Source: Thermoplasmata archaeon
Lineage (GTDB): Archaea > Thermoplasmatota > Thermoplasmata > Lutacidiplasmatales > UBA184
Reading direction: 5' to 3'
Assembly (NCBI GenBank): GCA_021816865.1
Contig: JAKAWX010000006.1
Location: 1 to 64,000, forward strand
Length of the DNA: 64,000 nt
The notes under the pieces are model-generated. The model was not told the DNA's origin, made no database searches, and saw only the letters and a list, made by a program, of their open reading frames with translations. Both the position numbers and the translations under genes were made by a program. Positions 59,353 through 64,000 of the stretch are shown in pieces (the first letter of the stretch is position 1; every line of letters begins with the position of its first letter).

Positions 59353-59859
59353 CTAGTAGCGCTTGTAGCTGTCGGAGCGCTCGTGACCGCCGCCGCCACC
59401 GCCACCACGGTGACCGCCGCCGCCGTAGCCGCCGCCGCCACCGCCACCGCGGTCACGGTAGCCGCCGCCGCCACCGCCGCCGAACGACCGGCGCTCGCTC
59501 TCGAACTCCTGCTGGCTCATGTCGAGCGACGCGTTCACGTCGCCGACCGAGTCGGTGGACTTCGAGAGGTTGCCGTAGCGGCCCACGTTGAGGCGCATGT
59601 GGCCCCGCACGAGGGACACGTAGCCGTTGTCGACGAGGATCGTCTCGTCCTTCTGGATCGAGCCGATCTGCTCGTTCCACAGGGAGAGGATGATGGTCGC
59701 CGTGTCGTCGCCGACGACGGCCTCGCAGACCTTTCGGGGGTCTCCGAACTTGCCCATCACTTCTTTCGCCTCGCCTACGCCGACCACCTTGGCCAGCACG
59801 TTCACTTGCTTCGAGTTCGGCGTCAGGTCTCGCACTTTCGTCAGGGGTTTGTCTGTCAT
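59353..59859 (-). CDS. RPA-type single-stranded DNA-binding protein with Gly-rich tail
   Basis: 168 residues. One OB fold (about 5-115: KVRDLTPNSKQVNVLAKVVGVG, DDTATIILSLWNEQIGSIQKDETI, NGYVSLVRGHMRLNVGRYG) as in archaeal RPA/SSB proteins, then a glycine-rich tail (about 126-160) with Arg and Tyr residues ending SDSYKRY. The tail resembles eukaryotic RGG tails and should be disordered. The 5' region (59860 onwards) is unusually A-rich on the coding strand with a purine-rich ribosome site, suggesting strong expression with a leader. Confidence 0.9.
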   Translation of the reverse strand: MTDKPLTKVRDLTPNSKQVNVLAKVVGVGEAKEVMGKFGDPRKVCEAVVGDDTATIILSLWNEQIGSIQKDETILVDNGYVSLVRGHMRLNVGRYGNLSKSTDSVGDVNASLDMSQQEFESERRSFGGGGGGGYRDRGGGGGGGYGGGGHRGGGGGGGHERSDSYKRY

Positions 59860-60144
59860 GGTCGTCTCGCCTTCTTCGTTCGCGTTTCGCGTTCGCTTTC
59901 GTTGGGAATCGTAGAGCGACAGTCGGGTCGCGCGAACACTCGTCGCAAAACTAGGACGGGCGGGACGCTCGAGTCGGGCCGGCTCCGGGATTCCTCAAGC
60001 TCTCATCAGAACGGCGAGGATATAAACTCGACGCCGTGCGGGGGGACCGCACGGCGGAGGGCGCGGCGGCGCGTCGGCCCCCCCCCGCGCGCGGGACGGG
60101 AGAGCTTTTCCGAGGCACGACCGTCCCGTGCGACGGGTCCGGGT
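59860..60144. other. Long divergent intergenic region upstream of SSB and TPR genes
   Basis: 285 bases without a supported gene. On the SSB coding strand it carries a run of related units (cgaacgcgaaacgcgaacga) and a purine-rich segment before the ATG (cgaagaaggcgagacgacc), so this SSB messenger probably has a leader. Around 59941-59955 there is a less GC-rich gtcgcaaaactagga that could hold the SSB promoter, and gaggatataaactcg at 60015-60029 is a TATA-like element. On the plus strand that element lies far from the TPR start at 60145. Confidence 0.4.
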
Positions 60145-60888
60145 GTGAACCAGACGTTCGACATCGCGGTTCACTACTTGCTCCGGCGGGAGTACCCCGA
60201 CGCGGTCCGCGCCTTCCGCGACGTCGTCCACGACGAGCCGACGAACGCCGCCGCCTGGTCGTACTACGGCATCGCGCTCGCCCACCTCGGACGGGCCCCG
60301 GAGGCGGAGGCCGCCCTCGCCCGCGCGGTCGCCCTCGCCCCGCGCAACCCCGAGGCGTGGTTCCATCTCGGCGTCGCGCGCTCGCTCCGGGAGGAGTGGG
60401 GCGAGGCCGCGAGCGCCTACCGCCGGGCGGTCGCGCTCGTCCCGGACGATATGGTCGCCTGGCACCGGCTCGGCGTGGCGCTCGCGGAGAGCGGCGACGA
60501 GGTCGCCGCGTCGGCCGCCTTCGAGCGCGCGCTCGTCCTCTCGCGGGAGGTCCCGAACGCCGAAGGGACCGACCCGGCCGCGCGGACGCGCGCGGACGAC
60601 CACGTCGAGGAGACCGGCGAGCGGGAAGGGTCCCGCGAAGCGAAGAGCTGGCTCGACCTCGCGCTCTCGCTCCTGAGCCTCGGCGACGAGGAGGAAGCGG
60701 TCGCCGCGTACGAGCGGGCGTACACGCTCGATCCCGAGCGCGCGCAGCACTCCCTCTTCTATCCGATGCTGCGCCTGCTCACCGCCGTCCAGGGGGGGCC
60801 CGAGGAACCGGCGGTGGGGCCGGAGCGCCCGAGGCGCCCCGACGGCGCCCCGCCGCGTCCCCCGACCCGCCGGCCCGAGGTCCTCTAG
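60145..60888 (+). CDS. Tetratricopeptide-repeat protein
   Basis: 247 residues from a GTG at 60145. At least four TPR units (34-residue spacing) are readable, such as NAAAWSYYGIALAHLGRAPEAEAAL, NPEAWFHLGVARSLREEWGEAA and DMVAWHRLGVALAESGDEVAA, with the conserved W-G-A-P pattern. A fifth comes after a charged insertion (about 140-175). The C-terminal about 30 residues are Pro/Arg-rich. Probably a protein-binding scaffold; partner unknown. Convergent with trpS. Confidence 0.8.
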   Translation: MNQTFDIAVHYLLRREYPDAVRAFRDVVHDEPTNAAAWSYYGIALAHLGRAPEAEAALARAVALAPRNPEAWFHLGVARSLREEWGEAASAYRRAVALVPDDMVAWHRLGVALAESGDEVAASAAFERALVLSREVPNAEGTDPAARTRADDHVEETGEREGSREAKSWLDLALSLLSLGDEEEAVAAYERAYTLDPERAQHSLFYPMLRLLTAVQGGPEEPAVGPERPRRPDGAPPRPPTRRPEVL

Positions 60889-60946
60889 GACGGGCCGACG
60901 CGTTCGGACGACCGAGGCCCGGTGCGCGCCGGGCCGGCCCGCGGGC

Positions 60947-62095
60947 CTACAGGGGCTTCGGGGCCGTGGTGACGATCGTCGACTCGGCCCACTCCTTCAC
61001 CTTCTCCCGTGCCTCGGCGTGGCGGCGGTAGAAGGCGTGGATCCGTTCGAGGACCTGGGACTTGCACTCCCCGCAGAGGAGCGCCCCCGAGCGGCAACCG
61101 TCCGTGACCTCGCGGAACTTCTCCTCGGACTCGGCGAACCGCGTCCGCCACAGGGCCCAGACCGAGCAGATCTCGGGGGTCGCCCCGAGCCGCCGCTGCT
61201 CCTCGACGGTCGCCCGCCCGCCCGTGAAGGCGTTGCGTACCTTGCGTTCGACGACCGCCTTAGCGTCGTTCAGGAAGAGCGCGTTGTCGGCGCGGTCGCC
61301 GGTCGTCGACATCACGTTCTCGCCGAGGAGGCCCGGGATCATCTGGCTGTGGAGGAGCGCCGGCTTCGGGTACCCGAGACCTTCGGCGATGTCCCGCGTG
61401 ACCCGGAAGTGGGGGTCCTGGTCGATGCCGCAGGGGATCAGGCAAGGCACCGTGCGCCCCTCCGCCCACGACGGCCAGAAGCACGGCACGGTCTGGAGCG
61501 CCGTGTAGAAGACGAGGCCGATGTTCGTGCTCGGCTCGAAGCCGAAGACCGCCTTGACGGTCGAGTACGGGATCTTGCGGGCGACTCGGATCGCGAGCGG
61601 GTAGAGCGCCGCGATCGACCGGGAGTCGAAGAAGACGTGCGTGCGCTTCGGGTCGAAGCCGAGCGCGAGGATGTCGTAGAGGTTCTCGAGGCCCCAGGAG
61701 GCCGTCTCCTCGCGGGTGAGCCCGCCGCGCGCCCAGTACTTCTCGTCGTCGGTGATCTGGATGTACATCGGGACACGGAGCCGCTCCTGGAACCACCGGC
61801 AGAGCTCGAACGGCACGAGATGGGAGGTGTGGAGGGGACCGCTCGGGCCCCGCCCGGAGTAGAGGAAGAACGGGTGTCCCTTCGCGTGGCCGTCGAGGAG
61901 CGCGGCCAGGTCCCGGTGCGAGTAGTAGACGCCCCGTCGCAAGAGCGGATGCAGGTCGCCGCCGGTCCTCTCGCGGATCCGCTCGAGGAGTTCGGGCGAG
62001 AGCTCCTGCGTGCCGAACAGCTCGCGCAGGCGCTCGTAGTCGATCCGGCCCTTCACCTCGTACGGCGTGACGACAAACTCCTCGGAACCCGGCAC
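60947..62095 (-). CDS. trpS: Tryptophanyl-tRNA synthetase, archaeal/eukaryotic type
   Basis: Class I synthetase, 382 residues. The HIGH counterpart is GPLHTSHLVPFELCRWFQ, then YIQITDDEKYWARGGLT, CLIPCGIDQDPHFRVTRDIA and the C-terminal FTGGRATVEEQRRLGATPE match archaeal TrpRS. The KMSKS loop is degenerate: ENVMSTTGDR lacks the first lysine. Because all other segments are intact it is probably functional. The upstream zinc-ribbon gene is 15 bases away on the same strand and may be co-transcribed. Confidence 0.92.
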   Translation of the reverse strand: MPGSEEFVVTPYEVKGRIDYERLRELFGTQELSPELLERIRERTGGDLHPLLRRGVYYSHRDLAALLDGHAKGHPFFLYSGRGPSGPLHTSHLVPFELCRWFQERLRVPMYIQITDDEKYWARGGLTREETASWGLENLYDILALGFDPKRTHVFFDSRSIAALYPLAIRVARKIPYSTVKAVFGFEPSTNIGLVFYTALQTVPCFWPSWAEGRTVPCLIPCGIDQDPHFRVTRDIAEGLGYPKPALLHSQMIPGLLGENVMSTTGDRADNALFLNDAKAVVERKVRNAFTGGRATVEEQRRLGATPEICSVWALWRTRFAESEEKFREVTDGCRSGALLCGECKSQVLERIHAFYRRHAEAREKVKEWAESTIVTTAPKPL

Positions 62096-62110
62096 GTCGC
62101 AGACCTCGTA

Positions 62111-62419
62111 CTAGCCTTCCGGAAAGGTGATCTTTGACAGGATCGCTTCGCGTTCGGCGAGGGGGACCCCGGCGCTCGAGAGGGCGTCGGCGACGCACGA
62201 CCGGGAGTGCTCGAAATGGATCGAGTGCCCGCACGACGGGCAGGTCCCCCATCCCTGGATCAGCCCGCGCAGCCCTTCGCGGGACGTCGACGAATCCCGT
62301 CGGGCGAACCGGTCCACGAGGATCGCGGCCCCGGTGGAGCTTTCGAGGCTTGTGAGCGGCACCCGCACGGGCGTGTTGCAGACCGGGCAACGGGCCGGGT
62401 TCCGGCAGGTGCATGCCAT
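62111..62419 (-). CDS. Small zinc-ribbon protein
   Basis: 102 residues. An N-terminal CTCRNPARCPVCNTPV and a central WGTCPSCGHSIHFEHSRSC supply metal-binding Cys/His sets. The end LPLAEREAILSKITFPEG-like region is helical. No family recognised. It is the first gene before trpS; its promoter is probably the GCTTTTTAGG (minus strand, about 62446-62456), some 32 bases upstream. Confidence 0.65.
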   Translation of the reverse strand: MACTCRNPARCPVCNTPVRVPLTSLESSTGAAILVDRFARRDSSTSREGLRGLIQGWGTCPSCGHSIHFEHSRSCVADALSSAGVPLAEREAILSKITFPEG

Positions 62420-62473
62420 GGGCGCCCCGGGGTACCTGCCGCGGGGCCCTAAAAAGCCCGCCGTCCTCTCGAC

Positions 62474-62490
62474 CTATACGTTCTATACCC
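62474..62490 (+). promoter_or_regulatory. TATA region of the first winged-helix gene
   Basis: CTATACGTTCTATACCC carries two TATA-like units; the second is centred 29-30 bases before the ATG at 62515. Confidence 0.55.
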
Positions 62491-62514
62491 CCCGGCACGC
62501 TCGCGCACGGGACG

Positions 62515-62850
62515 ATGGAGTCCCCGGCCGAGGCGGCCGCCACGCTCGGCGACGAGCTGCTCGCGATCCTCCGGCAGCTCAACCGGGCCGAGATGGAGGC
62601 GACGGAGACCGGCGGCCTCGAGGTCGGCGAACTCCGGCACGCCCTCGTGCGCAGCGCCCACCCGACGCTCACGACCCCCGATGTCGAGCGCGCGGTGACC
62701 GTGCTCGTGGGGAACGGCTACGCGAGGGAGCGGAACGACCCTACGTACGCGTGGGACCGAGGGCGGGTCCTCGGCACCCGATACGCGATCACGACGGAGG
62801 GGAAGGCGTTCCTTCTCGCGCGCCTGGTCCGCCCGGACCGGGTCCGCTAG
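62515..62850 (+). CDS. Small winged-helix protein
   Basis: 111 residues. A helical start (TLGDELLAILRQLNRAEMEA), a VERAVTVLVGNGYARER segment typical of the third helix and wing strand, and a C-terminal RYAITTEGKAFLLARL that matches winged-helix ends. Related to the next gene, with the same layout (QQLNRVESM, LLLRNRLVEAV, RYRITADGKRFLIEAL). Probably a DNA-binding regulator; target unknown. The ATG at 62515 is supported by a TATA box. The longer frame upstream is a shadow of the zinc-ribbon gene. Confidence 0.7.
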   Translation: MESPAEAAATLGDELLAILRQLNRAEMEATETGGLEVGELRHALVRSAHPTLTTPDVERAVTVLVGNGYARERNDPTYAWDRGRVLGTRYAITTEGKAFLLARLVRPDRVR

Positions 62851-62886
62851 CGAGCGCCGGCGGGCGCCGGCCCGGCGCCGCGCACC

Positions 62887-62898
62887 GTTTTAAGTAGG
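62887..62898 (+). promoter_or_regulatory. TATA box of the second winged-helix gene
   Basis: GTTTTAAGTAGG centred about 30 bases before the ATG at 62923. Confidence 0.6.
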
Positions 62899-62922
62899 GG
62901 AAGGCGGCGTAGTTGGGTGCGG

Positions 62923-63258
62923 ATGCCGAGCGGTGACCGTCCCGACCCGGTTCGGGCGACCCTCGTCGCGGTCCTCCAGCAGCTCAACCGCGTCGAGTCG
63001 ATGCACGAAGGCAACGCGGCGGACCAGATGGTCGAGCTCCCCGACCTCGAACGCCTCCTCGGCCGGTTCTGGGCGATCGAGAACGATGGGGTCAAGATCC
63101 CGCTCGTGCTGGGGCTCCTCTTGCGCAACCGGCTGGTGGAGGCGGTCTCGAGTCCGCCCGCGGCCGGCCGCTCCCGGCGGTCCGTGCGCTACCGCATCAC
63201 CGCCGACGGCAAGCGGTTCCTGATCGAGGCACTGCAGAAGACCGACCGCATCGGATAG
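62923..63258 (+). CDS. Small winged-helix protein, paralogue of the preceding gene
   Basis: 111 residues from the ATG at 62923 (a GTG at 62917 is also in frame). It keeps the winged-helix order of the previous gene: VRATLVAVLQQLNRVESMHEG, a middle segment PLVLGLLLRNRLVEAV, and VRYRITADGKRFLIEALQK. Identity by eye is modest, so the duplication is old. Separate TATA boxes precede each copy. It precedes rps15 by 85 bases and has its own promoter. Confidence 0.68.
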   Translation: MPSGDRPDPVRATLVAVLQQLNRVESMHEGNAADQMVELPDLERLLGRFWAIENDGVKIPLVLGLLLRNRLVEAVSSPPAAGRSRRSVRYRITADGKRFLIEALQKTDRIG

Positions 63259-63310
63259 CGGGCCCCGGGAACGGGGCGGACGGTCGGCGAGCGGGAGCGC
63301 TTCTCACCAA

Positions 63311-63319
63311 AGTTAAGTA
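63311..63319 (+). promoter_or_regulatory. TATA box of rps15
   Basis: AGTTAAGTA centred 28-29 bases before the ATG at 63344. Confidence 0.65.
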
Positions 63320-63343
63320 GGGAACGCGAGTCCCCGCCCCGCC

Positions 63344-63799
63344 ATGTCTCGGGTCCACACCGGTCGCAAAGGGCGCGCCGGTTCGCACCGGCCGTACCCC
63401 CTCACGAAGCCCGAGTGGGTCACGGTCACCACCGAGGAAGCCGTCGAGACGGCGGTCCAGCTCGCGAAGGCCGGTCGACTGTCCGCCCAGGTGGGCCAAG
63501 TGCTCCGGGACTCCTACGGATTCCCGAGCGCCCGCGCGGTCACGGGCAAGCGGCTCGGTGCCCTGCTCGCCGAGAACGGCGTCCGCCCCGAGATCCCCGA
63601 GGACCTCCAGGCGCTCTTGAAGCGCGTGGTCCATCTCCAGGCCCACCTCAAGTCCCACCCGAAGGACCTTTCGAACCACCGGGGACTCTCGCTCATGGAG
63701 TCGAGGATCCGCCGACTCGCGCGCTACTACCGGCAGCGCCGACGGATCCCCGAGGACTGGCGGTACTCCGCCGCCAGTGCGGCGCTCCAGGTGGAGTGA
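63344..63799 (+). CDS. rps15: 30S ribosomal protein S15
   Basis: Archaeal/eukaryotic-length S15 (151 residues) with the extended N terminus MSRVHTGRKGRAGSHRP, TKPEWVTVTTEEAVETAVQLA, and the core KRVVHLQAHLKSHPKDLSNHRGLSLMESRIRRLARYYRQR that binds 16S rRNA. Its TGA overlaps the next ATG by one base (TGATG); S15 followed by a RecJ-like gene is a conserved archaeal pair. Confidence 0.97.
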   Translation: MSRVHTGRKGRAGSHRPYPLTKPEWVTVTTEEAVETAVQLAKAGRLSAQVGQVLRDSYGFPSARAVTGKRLGALLAENGVRPEIPEDLQALLKRVVHLQAHLKSHPKDLSNHRGLSLMESRIRRLARYYRQRRRIPEDWRYSAASAALQVE

Positions 63800-64000
63800 T
63801 GCCCTCGGGTCCGGACGGGTTCGTTTCGGATCCTCGCTACCGAGAAGAGTTCGACCGCGCCCGGGCCCTCCTCCTCGGCCGTCCGGGTCGCTGGCGCGTC
63901 ATCTACCACTACGACGGGGACGGGATCGCGAGCGCGTCGTCCGCGGTGCGCGCTCTCGGCCGCCTCGGCTACCTCGTCCAGGCGACGGCCCTCCGCGGCG
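63799..64000 (+). CDS. RecJ-like DHH-family phosphoesterase, partial at right edge
   Basis: The first 67 codons are in the window, beginning MPSGPDGFVSDPRY. The segment RWRVIYHYDGDGIASASSAV contains the DxDG metal-binding motif of DHH phosphoesterases, in the position seen in archaeal RecJ-like nucleases (GAN). The start overlaps the rps15 stop by one base. Everything after motif I is outside the window, so the exact DHH subfamily is open. Confidence 0.8.
   Translation, partial: MPSGPDGFVSDPRYREEFDRARALLLGRPGRWRVIYHYDGDGIASASSAVRALGRLGYLVQATALRG

Noticed and set aside
59380-59500. Repetitive gccgccgccacc-type DNA resembling short repeats or CRISPR
   Set aside because: It is the glycine-rich tail of the SSB coding region; no constant repeat with unique spacers.

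Overview
The window reads as a piece of chromosome from a GC-rich archaeon (roughly 70 percent GC by eye), most probably a respiring member of the Thermoplasmatota. The archaeal assignment is firm. The window carries archaeal-type RNA polymerase subunits (RpoE1, Spt4, RpoL), TFS, Alba, an RPA-type single-strand binding protein, ribosomal proteins S24e, S27ae and archaeal-length S15, archaeosine synthase, Taw2, a type II GAPDH, GTP-dependent dephospho-CoA kinase, archaeal ProRS and TrpRS, TrmB and HTH-10 regulators, and a Hef-like helicase. TATA-like boxes repeatedly lie 25-31 bases before start codons, so most transcripts look leaderless. The class assignment is inference; no rRNA is present.

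Layout. 1-11.9 kb: tRNA-Arg, a thioredoxin, an informational operon on the minus strand (rpoE1-spt4-dephospho-CoA kinase-rps24e-rps27ae), a methyltransferase and GAPDH, acyl-CoA dehydrogenase, ThiL, glutamate dehydrogenase, a phosphoribosyltransferase, a DUF373 membrane protein and ProRS. 11.9-18.3 kb: a small membrane protein, two adjacent paralogous TPR proteins (one with an AAA/STAND ATPase domain, one without), UbiE and an aminotransferase. 18.3-25.5 kb: Taw2, TrmB, an aspartase/fumarase, a DUF1614-like/RDD membrane fusion, Alba, tRNA-Leu, a zinc-ribbon coiled-coil protein and a GNAT. 25.6-35.6 kb: AsnRS, TFS, PurD, RpoL, KptA, an anchored zinc-ribbon protein, aldehyde dehydrogenase, a CrtQ-like glycosyltransferase, Hef-type helicase and dUTPase. 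35.6-43.1 kb: an HTH-10 regulator, a UbiD-UbiA operon, a small basic protein, ArcS overlapping a tRNA-Val gene, an odd HTH-like reading frame and an EamA transporter.

43.2-50.2 kb is the most coherent accessory region: an NqrB/RnfD-like protein, then a phosphate/polyphosphate neighbourhood of PhoU-like protein, SixA phosphohistidine phosphatase, two tandem thymidylate kinase-family proteins, exopolyphosphatase (Ppx/GppA) and a CHAD protein. 50.2-54 kb holds an orphan DNA methyltransferase, a zinc-ribbon protein, a HAD phosphatase and an atypical thioredoxin-reductase-like protein. 54-64 kb holds carAB, a glutaredoxin-like/AsnC fusion, the RPA-type SSB, a TPR protein, TrpRS, a zinc-ribbon protein, two related winged-helix proteins, S15 and the start of a RecJ-like DHH protein.

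Together the genes point to a heterotroph using amino acids (GDH, aspartase, aminotransferase) and acyl-CoA, with menaquinone-type quinone synthesis (UbiD, UbiA, UbiE) and de novo nucleotide synthesis (carAB, purD, tmk, dut). No CRISPR array, insertion sequence or prophage was seen. Several features deserve a second look: the polyphosphate cluster with a PhoU that lacks its usual DNA-binding part, the paired ATPase-TPR/TPR proteins, the arcS/tRNA-Val overlap, and the Grx-AsnC fusion.
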